Origin: Deltaproteobacteria bacterium UBA5756
Lineage (GTDB): Bacteria; Desulfobacterota; Syntrophorhabdia; Syntrophorhabdales; Syntrophorhabdaceae
Assembly (NCBI GenBank): GCA_002418985.1
Contig: DIFE01000058.1
Location: 1 to 21,952 of the forward strand
Length of the DNA: 21,952 bases
Direction: 5' to 3'
How positions within the stretch are numbered: position 1 is the stretch's first letter; the number at the start of each line of letters is the position of its first letter. Under the pieces are notes generated by a model, which was given only the letters and a program-made list of their open reading frames with translations, had not been told where the DNA came from and searched no databases. Position numbers and translations under genes: made by a program. This document shows positions 1-6,843 of this stretch, one piece after another.

Positions 1-604
1 GGGTTTCCGGACGGACACTAATTAACTCTCTGGAAGGATATTCAACCGGGGTCAACAATCCTACAGCCTTCTTTCTTTCCTCCCTGACAATCCTTAAAGA
101 CTCTGCGAGATCGCTATCGTTGGAAACTACAACCGCACAATCGTATTTATCCAGCCACGCATCATTTACAAGATGAACAGCAATGTTGACATCTGAGCCT
201 TTCTCTTCCGTCTTGATGACATGTACGAGTTGGCCTGCGAAAGCTGGCGCATATATTATCTTTTCAGAACCATCCCGATGTATCTTCACTTTAATTCGTT
301 GTGGAGGAGATTCATCGGCCAGAGGGGCCTTTATCACATTGGCCAAAAAATGACCATAATACACGCTGAGCCCCGGAATATACTTTTCAATGGCCCTTAT
401 GTATGTTTCCTGTCTTATGGGTTTGCCGGGTTCAAGTTTTCCAGAAACCATAGTTGTGAAATACTTGATCTTGTCAATACGGTTTTCTGGCTTGAGAAGA
501 TGGCTGACCAATGTCTTGAGGTCAAGCCATTTATGTGGTGTGCCTCTCAATGAACGATAATATAAATTAAATCCGTCCACATAGACATGTGTACGTATTG
601 GCAT
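1..604 (-). CDS. NYN-domain (PIN-like, LabA/DUF88) nuclease-like protein, C-terminus cut by window edge
   Basis: I translated this minus-strand frame directly: it is open from the ATG at 604-602 to the left edge, giving 201 residues with no stop. The start carries the family hallmark YVDGFNLYY (residues 8-16, Asp10). KGSDVNIA (135-142, Asp138) and VVSNDSDLAES (158-168, Asp163 and Asp165) supply the other acidic residues expected of the metal-binding NYN/PIN-like active site. NYN proteins are putative metal-dependent RNases; the target here is unknown. The start is supported because the hallmark lies close to the N-terminus, as is usual. There is no Shine-Dalgarno: the ATG follows a terminator U-tract after one base. 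The gene is clearly AT-richer than the rest of the window, which suggests horizontal acquisition. The family call is firm; the role is not. Confidence 0.88.
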   Translation of the reverse strand, partial: MPIRTHVYVDGFNLYYRSLRGTPHKWLDLKTLVSHLLKPENRIDKIKYFTTMVSGKLEPGKPIRQETYIRAIEKYIPGLSVYYGHFLANVIKAPLADESPPQRIKVKIHRDGSEKIIYAPAFAGQLVHVIKTEEKGSDVNIAVHLVNDAWLDKYDCAVVVSNDSDLAESLRIVREERKKAVGLLTPVEYPSRELISVRPET

Positions 605-605
605 C

Positions 606-634
606 AAAAAAGCAGGGGTCACTTTCGTGACCCC
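606..634 (-). terminator. Rho-independent terminator abutting the NYN start codon
   Basis: Read on the minus strand, an 8-bp perfect stem GGGGTCAC/GTGACCCC (634-627 with 622-615) closes a GAAA tetraloop. It is followed by TGC and six T residues (611-606). One base later comes the ATG of the NYN gene. This is a textbook intrinsic terminator, oddly placed between promoter and coding sequence, so the gene would be expressed only by read-through or anti-termination. Confidence 0.8.
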
Positions 635-676
635 GCACCACAGGTCGAAACCGTGTGGGTAGTTAACGTACTTCTT
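606..676 (-). ncRNA. Candidate short structured RNA or attenuator leader upstream of the NYN gene
   Basis: The minus-strand promoter at 683-710 predicts a start near 676, and the terminator ends near 606, giving an RNA of about 70 nt. It would contain two hairpins. The first is at 658-638: CCACA/TGTGG plus GGT/ACC around a UUCG loop, with one bulged C. The second is the terminator stem with a GAAA loop. No riboswitch class I know matches. It could be a leader that attenuates the NYN gene, a stand-alone sRNA, or an RNA partner of the nuclease as in type III toxin-antitoxin loci. The structure is seen; the role is inferred. Confidence 0.45.
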
Positions 677-682
677 GCCATA

Positions 683-710
683 ATTATCGTCATGCCTAGC
701 AAAATGTCAA
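683..710 (-). promoter_or_regulatory. Sigma70-type promoter for the leader RNA and NYN gene
   Basis: On the minus strand there is a perfect -35 box TTGACA (710-705), a 16-bp spacer, and a -10 box GATAAT (688-683). A start near 676 would place the two-hairpin leader directly downstream. The -35 is also half of an inverted repeat: TTGACA recurs on the plus strand at 718-723 across a T-tract. Confidence 0.6.
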
Positions 711-762
711 GTTTTTTTTGACACTGGCAGTGGTCGAAACGGCGCCGGAAGGAATAAATAGG

Positions 763-820
763 GTTCCGAGTAGAAGGGTGAACTTTGGTGACACCCTTCA
801 CATCTCCCCATTCTCGGAAC
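763..820. repeat. Nested inverted repeat (possible structured RNA or small palindromic element)
   Basis: Two perfect stems are nested. The outer one pairs gttccgag (763-770) with ctcggaac (813-820). The inner one pairs aagggtg (774-780) with caccctt (792-798) around an 11-nt loop. The two arms between outer and inner stem are unequal (3 and 14 nt). No coding potential I trust covers it and there is no following T-tract, so it is not a simple terminator. It may be a dispersed palindromic repeat or a folded RNA; orientation is unknown. Confidence 0.4.
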
Positions 821-930
821 ACCGCTGGTATGGCGATTTGTTCTTTGCCCCCTAGACAGTGGAATGAAAGCGCGGTCAAATCTTCACAGACTTAACCCAT
901 AAAAAGATGTGTCTTTTGTCTTTCTGTATC

Positions 931-961
931 AAAAGCCCCGGGAACCCACCGAGCGCGGGGC
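931..961 (-). terminator. Possible intrinsic terminator for transcripts leaving the liv operon
   Basis: On the minus strand GCCCCG (961-956) pairs with CGGGGC (940-935) across a 15-nt loop, followed immediately by TTTT (934-931). The stem is short but GC-only. It shares bases with the left arm of the long inverted repeat at 953-1213, so the two structures would compete. It is about 430 bp past the livH stop, so it would be a backup terminator. Confidence 0.35.
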
Positions 962-1213
962 CTTATCCCCGGGCAGCCGATAGCTTAAGGATCACGGGAC
1001 CCGTTGCGCTTTCGGGGCGCGCGGACCGGGCACGAAAGTGACCGGGACCGATGCGCCTGACTGCACCGGTTTGGCAGTACACCGATAAGTTACGTCTGCG
1101 GATTTCCAGTTAACCTTCCCCACCCACCTCCGTCCGCAATAAGCATCGAGCGCCCCGAAAGCGCTTAACGGGTGTGATCCGTAGCGTGGCTGCCCGGGGA
1201 TAAGGCCCCGCGC
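953..1213. repeat. Long imperfect inverted repeat, arms about 65 bp, span 261 bp
   Basis: Left arm 953-1020 and right arm 1150-1213 are reverse complements in blocks: 26 bp perfect (953-978 with 1188-1213), 7 bp (989-995 with 1174-1180), 6 bp (1000-1005 with 1167-1172), and 15 bp perfect (1006-1020 with 1150-1164). The 129-bp centre (1021-1149) has no credible ORF. Together with flanking sequence this fills much of the gene-free stretch 605-1393. Candidate explanations are a non-autonomous transposable element (MITE) or a large hairpin RNA. No transposase is present, and I could not identify target-site duplications. Confidence 0.55.
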
Positions 1214-1288
1214 GGACCTCCCGTGACGAGGACAAGTAGTAAAGGAAGAAAAACCTGGAAGCACAAGTTGTGCTGGAAATTGGAGGGG

Positions 1289-1349
1289 CCGCTGGCCACC
1301 GGGGGAAGGGGGGAATGAAAATGAAACTGAGCATCCCGGTGACCAGCGG
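1289..1349. repeat. Inverted repeat downstream of livH
   Basis: A 14-bp arm at 1289-1302 (ccgctggccaccgg) is matched in reverse complement at 1336-1349 with one mismatch, across a 33-nt gap. It lies 45-105 bp past the livH stop on the transcribed strand, where it could protect the mRNA 3' end or help rho-dependent termination. No T-tract follows it. Confidence 0.35.
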
Positions 1350-1376
1350 TAGGGGGTTGGGGGTTTAGATTGAAAG

Positions 1377-1403
1377 GGAGGTATTTTGCGTGTTCATACC
1401 TCC
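1377..1403 (-). terminator. Hairpin overlapping the livH stop codon (weak terminator candidate)
   Basis: ggaggtat (1377-1384) and atacctcc (1396-1403) form a perfect 8-bp stem with an 11-nt loop. On the minus strand the stem straddles the livH TGA (1396-1394) and is followed by CTTTC, a poor U-tract. It may mark the 3' end of the liv operon, but the termination signal is weak. Confidence 0.3.
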
Positions 1404-2230
1404 ACGGGTTTGAAAATGAGGACGATGCCCATGACTACGAAGACCATGGTTTCCGCAGCGGGGCCGTAGTATCTGCCTGTTATGGCCATGACGAGGCCCA
1501 GGACGAAGGCCGAGATGAAGGTGCCTTTTATGTTTCCGAGGCCGCCGACGATGACAACGGCGAAGCTGATGAGGAGCACCATCATGCCCATGTAGGGGTG
1601 CACCGAGGTGATGGGCGCGTAGAGCACCCCGCCCAGGGCGGCGAGGCAGCTGCCGATGACGAAGACGATGGAGAAATATTTGTCAACGTTGATGCCGAGG
1701 CTCTTTACCGCGTCCTTGTCTTCCAGCGAGGCCGTCACGATCTTACCTACGATGGTCTTCTTGAAGAACACCGTGAGGGCCCCGAAGATCACGACGGCAA
1801 GGACGATGATGAGCACCCGGTACATGGGGAGGCTCACCCCTGAAAAGAGGGTGATGTCGCGGCCGATGGGGTCGGACAGGGGGATCGGGGAGGCGCCCCA
1901 GATCCACTTGGTTAGGTCGACGCCGATGAGGACCACGGCATAGGTGGCGATGATGGCGTAATCGATGGATACACCGTAGAGCTTGCGGATCACGAAACGC
2001 TCTATCACGTAGCTGATGGGGATGACCGCCGCCACGGCTAACACGGCACCGAGAAAGAAGTTGTCTCTCACGATGGGGAGCGCCGAAATGAGCAGGTAGG
2101 CGCCGATGGTGTATACAAATCCGTGGGCGAAGTTCACTATCCTCATCGTCCCGAAGGTCAGGGAGAGGCCGATGCTGATGATGTAGAGAATGCCGCCGAT
2201 AGTCAGTCCGTATGCGATCGTCTGTATCAT
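1394..2230 (-). CDS. livH: Branched-chain amino-acid-type ABC transporter permease LivH
   Basis: This is a 278-residue polytopic membrane protein of the LivH family, one of the two permeases that form the channel of a HAAT-type ABC importer in the inner membrane. The N-terminus (MIQTIAYGLTIGGILYIISI) and the following LTFGTMRIVNFAHG segment are typical of LivH. Most of the remainder is hydrophobic helix, with the GGLGNIKGTF loop (ABC-contact region) near the C-terminus. I chose ATG 2230-2228 because GAGGT sits at good spacing; the frame is open 112 codons further upstream, but that part overlaps livM and is not LivH-like. The start lies 2 nt after the livM stop, which points to translational coupling. 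It is the last gene of the operon. Confidence 0.93.
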   Translation of the reverse strand: MIQTIAYGLTIGGILYIISIGLSLTFGTMRIVNFAHGFVYTIGAYLLISALPIVRDNFFLGAVLAVAAVIPISYVIERFVIRKLYGVSIDYAIIATYAVVLIGVDLTKWIWGASPIPLSDPIGRDITLFSGVSLPMYRVLIIVLAVVIFGALTVFFKKTIVGKIVTASLEDKDAVKSLGINVDKYFSIVFVIGSCLAALGGVLYAPITSVHPYMGMMVLLISFAVVIVGGLGNIKGTFISAFVLGLVMAITGRYYGPAAETMVFVVMGIVLIFKPVEV

Positions 2231-2232
2231 GG

Positions 2233-3201
2233 TTACCTCGCTAAGGCCTTGCGCTTTCTGCCTAACAAGCCGACGATGAATCCCCACACGCCCGTGCGGA
2301 ACCTGAAGACAACGACGAGAAGCGCGAAGCCGAGGAACATCTCCCATCTCGGGACGTAGGAGGCCAGGTAGTTGCTGATGGCCATATAGACAACACCGCC
2401 TATGATGGATCCGTAGAGGCTGCCGGAGCCACCGATGAGGGCGGCGAATATCACCTCGACTGCCCGGGAAGGATCTATGAAGCTCGGCGTCGCGTATCCG
2501 TAGTTGAGGATCGAAAGCGCGCCGGCAAAGGCACTGACCGTCGTGGAAATGATGAAGGTGACCCACTTATAGGTGAATGTATTGTAGCCGAGGAACTTTA
2601 CCCGGGTCTCATTTTCCTTTATAGATTTTATGAGCACTCCAAAGGGCGAGGAGGTGAATTTCTTGAGCAGATAATAGGTGAGCAGCAGGCAAAAGAGAAC
2701 GAACCCGAAGACAACATACCTGTTGCCGAAGTTGAGGAAGGAAAGCTTCGAGAAATATGCCGACATGCCGTCCTCTCCGCCGGTGTACCGGGAAAAGGCG
2801 ACGAGGACGAGAAAATATCCCACCTGGCAGAAGGCAAGGTTGATAAGGGCAAAACAGGCCCCGGTGGTCCTCACGATGATGGGTCCCAGGATCACCCCGA
2901 TAAGCGCCCCGGCAACCAGGCTGGCAAGGATGGCCAGCAGCGGGTTCTGCGAGACGTGCTCGGAAAAGAGGGTGATCGTGTACGCGCCGGTTCCGAGATA
3001 GAGCATGTGGCCGAAGGAAAGCCTGCCCATGAACCCGTAGAGAATGTTGAAACCCAGGACGAAGACGCAGAAGATGATGAAGTCCGTCGTCCTGTTGATC
3101 CCGAGGAGGGGAAGGATTACAAGAAACCCGGCGGCGATGATGGGGATGTCCAGCAACTTCCAGATGTTTCTTTTCGTGAGACCCGTCTTGACTGTTTCCA
3201 T
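2233..3201 (-). CDS. livM: Branched-chain amino-acid-type ABC transporter permease LivM
   Basis: This is the 322-residue second permease of the importer. Recognisable LivM features are the FNILYGFMGRLSFGHMLYLGTG region (around residues 52-73) and GGSGSLYGSIIGG near the C-terminus, the LivM counterpart of the LivH GGLGN loop. The rest is multiple hydrophobic helices. Two starts are possible. A TTG at 3222 has AAGGAG close upstream, but that site is buried in the strong hairpin 3225-3258. The ATG at 3201 has an accessible GGAGG about 10 nt upstream, and I prefer it. The gene is separated from livF by the hydrolase gene, an unusual order for a liv operon. Confidence 0.92.
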   Translation of the reverse strand: METVKTGLTKRNIWKLLDIPIIAAGFLVILPLLGINRTTDFIIFCVFVLGFNILYGFMGRLSFGHMLYLGTGAYTITLFSEHVSQNPLLAILASLVAGALIGVILGPIIVRTTGACFALINLAFCQVGYFLVLVAFSRYTGGEDGMSAYFSKLSFLNFGNRYVVFGFVLFCLLLTYYLLKKFTSSPFGVLIKSIKENETRVKFLGYNTFTYKWVTFIISTTVSAFAGALSILNYGYATPSFIDPSRAVEVIFAALIGGSGSLYGSIIGGVVYMAISNYLASYVPRWEMFLGFALLVVVFRFRTGVWGFIVGLLGRKRKALAR

Positions 3202-3224
3202 GGCCCGTAAGCCTCCGTTCAAAG

Positions 3225-3258
3225 CTCCTTACCGCTTCCCGGAGGAAGCGGTAAGGAG
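3225..3258 (-). promoter_or_regulatory. 15-bp perfect hairpin with UNCG-type loop before livM
   Basis: ctccttaccgcttcc (3225-3239) and ggaagcggtaaggag (3244-3258) are exact reverse complements. On the transcribed strand the loop is C(UCCG)G, a member of the very stable UNCG tetraloop class. There is no U-tract after it (CTTTG follows), so it is unlikely to be a full terminator. It lies in the 77-bp gap between hydrolase and livM and holds an AAGGAG in its 3' strand. It could block degradation from the 3' side or tune livM translation. Confidence 0.6.
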
Positions 3259-3278
3259 GGTATGGGGGTAGTGCCGCG

Positions 3279-3953
3279 TCACGTGAGGTTCTCGAGAAAT
3301 TCCTTGTAGTTCATCACGTGGCCTATCTTGGGGAAGATATATTTTTCAGCATAGTTCTGCTCTTCATCCGTGTCGGTACCGGTGCAGTCGCCGATGACGA
3401 TGACGCGGTACCCGTGATCGTAGGCAGAGCGAGCCGTGGATTCCACGCACCAGTTGGTGTGGAAACCGACGATGGCGACGTGCTCAATCATGTTGACCCG
3501 GAGCGTGTAATCAAGGGCGGTAGACCAGAAGGCATCGAGGGTCTTTTTGCCCCGCACTATGATATCGCCCTTTTGGGGGGTAAGCTCGGGGATGATCTCC
3601 GGGCCCGGCGTACCTGCCACCCAGGCGCCTGACACCTTTTTCCCGTGGAGCTCCCATCCCGTGGGCATGTCGATCTCAAGCCCCCTGAGGCCGCCCATGC
3701 CGGGGCCTTCCTTGTCTATTTCGGGGAACCCGGGCTCAAAGGCCTCGAAGGGGATATAGATGATCTTTTTGATCTTCTTGCGTGCCTTGGTGACAAGGTC
3801 CGCGAGGTTCTCTATGACGTGGCGTTTTTCAAGCTGTTCCGCAATGAACTGGTACATGGACCCGCCCGGCTTCAGAAAGTCGTACTGCGGCTCGATGAGG
3901 ACTATGGCCGTTTTTGCAGCATCGATCTTTGGGGTCTTTTTTGTTACTGCCAT
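3279..3953 (-). CDS. Isochorismatase-family cysteine hydrolase inside the liv operon
   Basis: The protein has 224 residues and one alpha/beta isochorismatase-like domain. The cysteine nucleophile is Cys169 in GFHTNWCVESTA (163-174). The conserved lysine is probably Lys136, in RGKKTLDAF (134-142). The first catalytic position, normally Asp in the D-x-Q-x-D-F signature, is Glu here (IEPQYDF, Glu21). The family covers isochorismatase, nicotinamidase, N-carbamoylsarcosine amidase, biuret hydrolase and similar C-N or ether hydrolases, so the substrate cannot be fixed. ATG 3953-3951 is chosen because AGGAGG lies 6 nt upstream; an upstream GTG at 3989 is less likely. Its position between livF and livM suggests it processes the imported compound or something derived from it, perhaps an amide. 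Confidence 0.85.
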   Translation of the reverse strand: MAVTKKTPKIDAAKTAIVLIEPQYDFLKPGGSMYQFIAEQLEKRHVIENLADLVTKARKKIKKIIYIPFEAFEPGFPEIDKEGPGMGGLRGLEIDMPTGWELHGKKVSGAWVAGTPGPEIIPELTPQKGDIIVRGKKTLDAFWSTALDYTLRVNMIEHVAIVGFHTNWCVESTARSAYDHGYRVIVIGDCTGTDTDEEQNYAEKYIFPKIGHVMNYKEFLENLT

Positions 3954-4023
3954 GGCTTGCCTCCTGATTGGTATTTTTTCTATCTCCACGCAGGCATATC
4001 CCGCGGAATACCCTCTACAGTCG

Positions 4024-4713
4024 TCACAGGTACTGTTCCAACTGTTTCTTGTCCGTTATCTCCTCTTTCGCGGAGCATGTCTGCACGATCTTTCCCTCGC
4101 GCATGATGTAGACTTTCTCGCCGAGCATCCCCACCACCGAGAGGTTCTGTTCGACGATGATCATGGAAACCTTGCCTTTCATCATGGCCAGCACATTCAA
4201 TATGTCGTTGATGGTCCCGGCCGCCAGGCCTTCCGTGGGCTCGTCGATAAGCAGGAGCTTCGGGTCGCCGACGAGCGCCCTGCCTATGAGCAGGATCTGC
4301 CGCTGTCCGCCGCTCAAGCTCCCGGCCCTGAGGTTCAGGAATTTTTCCATTTTGGGATAGATGCTCATAACCTTTTCTATGGCCTTTGATGTCTTCTCTT
4401 TCACGGGATATGCCGCAAGCTCCAGGTTCTCCCGAACGGTAAGGTGGGAAAAGACCCTCTTGTCCTGGAAGACGTACCTGATGCCGAGGAGCGCCACCTT
4501 CTCCGGCGCCATTCCGGTGATGTCCTTGCCGAGAAACGTGATGGTACCCGTCACGGGCTTCATGAAACCGGCGATGGATTTGAGGAACGTCGTCTTCCCG
4601 GCACCGTTGCGGCCCGCTATGAAGACCATGCTGCCCGATTCCAGTTCCAGGGAGATGTCGTGGAGTACCCGGGCGTGTCCGTAAGCGACGTCGATATTCT
4701 TCACACTGAGCAT
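4024..4713 (-). CDS. livF: Branched-chain amino-acid-type ABC transporter ATPase LivF
   Basis: This 229-residue cytoplasmic ATPase has Walker A GRNGAGKTT (34-42), Q-loop FQDKRVF, signature LSGGQRQ (133-139), Walker B LLLIDEP (153-159), and VEQN at the H-loop position. The Gln in place of the H-loop His is common in LivF. The length is typical. ATG 4713-4711 is preceded by GGAGGGG at good spacing; an in-frame extension upstream would only overlap livG further. The start overlaps the livG 3' end by 13 nt, so the two ATPases are probably translated together and form the LivG-LivF heterodimer. Confidence 0.94.
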   Translation of the reverse strand: MLSVKNIDVAYGHARVLHDISLELESGSMVFIAGRNGAGKTTFLKSIAGFMKPVTGTITFLGKDITGMAPEKVALLGIRYVFQDKRVFSHLTVRENLELAAYPVKEKTSKAIEKVMSIYPKMEKFLNLRAGSLSGGQRQILLIGRALVGDPKLLLIDEPTEGLAAGTINDILNVLAMMKGKVSMIIVEQNLSVVGMLGEKVYIMREGKIVQTCSAKEEITDKKQLEQYL

Positions 4714-5480
4714 GTCAGCCCCTCCTCTTTTCCCCAGTAAACTTCCCTGACGGTGGGATCGGAGAGCACCGCGTCCGGTGGGCCGTCGGCGATAAGTCTG
4801 CCTTCGTGCATCACGCACAGCCTTCCCACCATGTCGACGATCCTCGATATCTTGTGCTCGATGATGACGAGGCTGAGGTTCGTCTTGACGCGGTCTATGA
4901 TGAGGGAGACCTCGCCGATCTCACTGTCGGAAAGGCCCGCGAAAGGCTCATCGAGAAGAAGTATCTTCGGGTTGAGCGACAGCGCGACGGCGATCTCGAG
5001 CTTGCGTTTGTCCCCGTAGGAAAGCTCCGAGGTCATAAGATCGGCCTTGTCGGAGATGCCCAGCACCTCCAGTTTCTCCAGGCAGACCTTCATGATGCGG
5101 TCGCTGTGGACATTGGTGAACAGGAACTTGCGCTTCGATCCATAATCGTCGCTGAATCGAATGGTCGACAGTGCGAGGTTGTCGATAACAGGGAGGGAAT
5201 CAAAGACCGAGACGAGCTGAAAGGTCCGTATGATCCCCAGGGTCACTCTCCTGTATGGGGGGACATTCGTTATATCCTTGCCGGAGAAAAATATGGCGCC
5301 CTCCGTCGGGGTGTAAAGCCCGGTGAGGAGGTTGAAGAATGTCGTTTTTCCGGCACCGTTGGGGCCGATGATGCCCACTGCCTCGCCGCCCGTCATCCGG
5401 AAATCAACGTTGTCTACAGCCGTCAGTCCGTTGAAGCGTATCGTCGCCTTTTTCGTCTCAATTATCGGGTTCGATGACAT
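4701..5480 (-). CDS. livG: Branched-chain amino-acid-type ABC transporter ATPase LivG
   Basis: The protein has 259 residues. Motifs are Walker A GPNGAGKTT (39-47), Q-loop RTFQLVSVF, the LivG-style signature LSYGDKRKLEIA (153-164), Walker B ILLLDEP (173-179) and switch His209 in IIEHKIS. The C-terminal GRLIADGPPDAVLSDPTVREVYWG is the usual LivG tail. The start at 5480 has TGGAG 7 nt upstream. It follows livK after 69 bp that contain a strong hairpin, and overlaps livF by 13 nt. Confidence 0.94.
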   Translation of the reverse strand: MSSNPIIETKKATIRFNGLTAVDNVDFRMTGGEAVGIIGPNGAGKTTFFNLLTGLYTPTEGAIFFSGKDITNVPPYRRVTLGIIRTFQLVSVFDSLPVIDNLALSTIRFSDDYGSKRKFLFTNVHSDRIMKVCLEKLEVLGISDKADLMTSELSYGDKRKLEIAVALSLNPKILLLDEPFAGLSDSEIGEVSLIIDRVKTNLSLVIIEHKISRIVDMVGRLCVMHEGRLIADGPPDAVLSDPTVREVYWGKEEGLTCSV

Positions 5481-5506
5481 ATCGAAACTCCAGTCATTCT
5501 TTTAGG

Positions 5507-5536
5507 GGAAGGGGCGGACGGTCATCCGCCCCTTCC
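5507..5536 (-). promoter_or_regulatory. 12-bp perfect hairpin after livK
   Basis: ggaaggggcgga (5507-5518) and tccgccccttcc (5525-5536) form a GC-rich perfect stem with a 6-nt loop, 14 bp past the livK stop. On the minus strand it is followed by CCTAAAAG rather than a U-tract. Hairpins at this point in binding-protein-dependent importers commonly protect the binding-protein mRNA and lower expression of the membrane and ATPase genes downstream; that role is inferred here. Confidence 0.6.
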
Positions 5537-5549
5537 GTCTTATCGATTA

Positions 5550-6809
5550 CTAGTATCCAAGGGTCTTCAGGCTGGGGAGATAATCCTCACCCGTATAGGC
5601 CCCGATGATCTTTACAAGGTCCCATTTGGCGTTCTTGCGCTCTTTTGCACCTTTGCCGATGGTAACATAGGCGCCGTACTTGAAGAGCGGCTGATGATCT
5701 GCCCGCCAGGTCCCCTTGCCCTTGATCGAGTCGAAGGTGGGGTTGGCCATAATGGCCTTCGCTATTGCCTTGCCGTCAAGGGACTTCGCAAGCTCTATGC
5801 CGCGGACAGCTTCCTTTACCCCTTCATACGCCATTGCCGAATAAGGGTCGGGGGGATATTTGTATTCTTTCTGGAACTTCTTCGTGAATTCGTCCGATGC
5901 CTTTACAATGGCGGCGTCCTGAAAGCCCTTCATGTCATAGTACCAGCCCATGAGAGAATAGACACCTTCCAGTGCTTCCGGGGGCACTCCGCTGCCAAAG
6001 GCGTTCGTCATCCAGTTGAACCACACCTTGGAATCCTTCTTCAGGCCCACCTCGTATGTCTGCTTCAGGACGTTGATGGCATCAACTCCCCAGTGGGCAA
6101 GCATGACGATGTCCGGTTTCCTTTCCTTGATCTTCAGAAGATAGGATGTGTAGTCGCTGGTACCGACAGGCGATTCGAAATATTCCACTTTGATCTTGCG
6201 CTTTTCAAAGGCATCTTTCGCGCCCTGCCACTGATCGCGCCCGAAGGCATAGGCGGGGCCGAAGAAAACGATGTTCTTATAGCCGAGCTTGTCAACGATA
6301 TAGGAGGCGCCGGCATAGCCGATGGAGTACGCGCTGCCGTGAATGGAAAAGGTCGTCTCGGCCATTTCATTCTTCTCGAACATGGTAACGGCAACCACAT
6401 TGACGGGGAAATAGGCGATGGGAGTCTTCTTCACTTCCTTGTTCAGTGCAGCAGAGATGGGAGCAAAGGTCTGGCCGACGATAACGTTCACCTTGTTCTC
6501 GCTGACAAGTTCCCTGAAACGCCTGATGGCGACGTCGGGTTTGGATTCGTCATCCTTGACAACAAATTCGATGGGGATTTTTTTGGCGCCCATCTTTACC
6601 CCGCCCGCGGCGTTGATCTCCTTTATCGCCAGCTTGGCACCGTCAAGCTGCGGCGGCCCGATGGGCGACGCGGCGCCGGTGAGGCCGAACATGAGGCCGA
6701 TGCGCACCTTGTCCTGTGCAAAGGCCCCGGTTCCCGTCATGCAGATGGAGCCAGCCACGAAAAGACCTATAACAAAAACGATCGTAAATAATCTGAAGTT
6801 TCTGGGCAT
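5550..6809 (-). CDS. livK: Periplasmic substrate-binding protein LivK-type
   Basis: This 419-residue type I periplasmic binding protein captures the substrate for the importer. The N-terminus is a signal peptide: basic start (MPRNFR), hydrophobic core, AFA cleavage site after residue 31. The mature part begins QDKVRIGLMFGLTGAASPIG, the classic Peripla_BP_6 start, followed by GAKLAIKEINAAGG and a full two-lobe fold. I chose ATG 6809-6807 because it creates the signal peptide and has AAAGGAGG just upstream; the 21 codons before it are not credible. The ligand is unclear: the family covers branched-chain amino acids, amides, urea and aromatic acids. It lies 34 bp after the regulator gene, probably on the same transcript. 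Confidence 0.92.
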   Translation of the reverse strand: MPRNFRLFTIVFVIGLFVAGSICMTGTGAFAQDKVRIGLMFGLTGAASPIGPPQLDGAKLAIKEINAAGGVKMGAKKIPIEFVVKDDESKPDVAIRRFRELVSENKVNVIVGQTFAPISAALNKEVKKTPIAYFPVNVVAVTMFEKNEMAETTFSIHGSAYSIGYAGASYIVDKLGYKNIVFFGPAYAFGRDQWQGAKDAFEKRKIKVEYFESPVGTSDYTSYLLKIKERKPDIVMLAHWGVDAINVLKQTYEVGLKKDSKVWFNWMTNAFGSGVPPEALEGVYSLMGWYYDMKGFQDAAIVKASDEFTKKFQKEYKYPPDPYSAMAYEGVKEAVRGIELAKSLDGKAIAKAIMANPTFDSIKGKGTWRADHQPLFKYGAYVTIGKGAKERKNAKWDLVKIIGAYTGEDYLPSLKTLGY

Positions 6810-6843
6810 TGCCGTTCCTCCTTTCATAGCGTACAGATCTCTG

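Noticed and set aside
619..879. Minus-strand ORF of 86 residues upstream of the NYN gene
   Set aside because: It runs through the promoter, the two-hairpin leader and the nested hairpin, and has no recognisable domain or ribosome site; better explained as non-coding, though a decayed gene cannot be excluded.
992..1334. Two minus-strand ORFs (90 and 74 residues) in the gene-free stretch
   Set aside because: They overlap each other in different frames and cross the long inverted repeat; Arg/Pro-rich low-complexity translations expected of GC-rich non-coding DNA.
1370..1843. Plus-strand ORF of 157 residues rich in Asp/Glu/His
   Set aside because: It lies fully antisense to livH, with a composition typical of a shadow frame and no family motif.
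5694..6791. Plus-strand 365-residue ORF opposite livK
   Set aside because: livK has a signal peptide, a ribosome site and full family similarity; the antisense frame has none.
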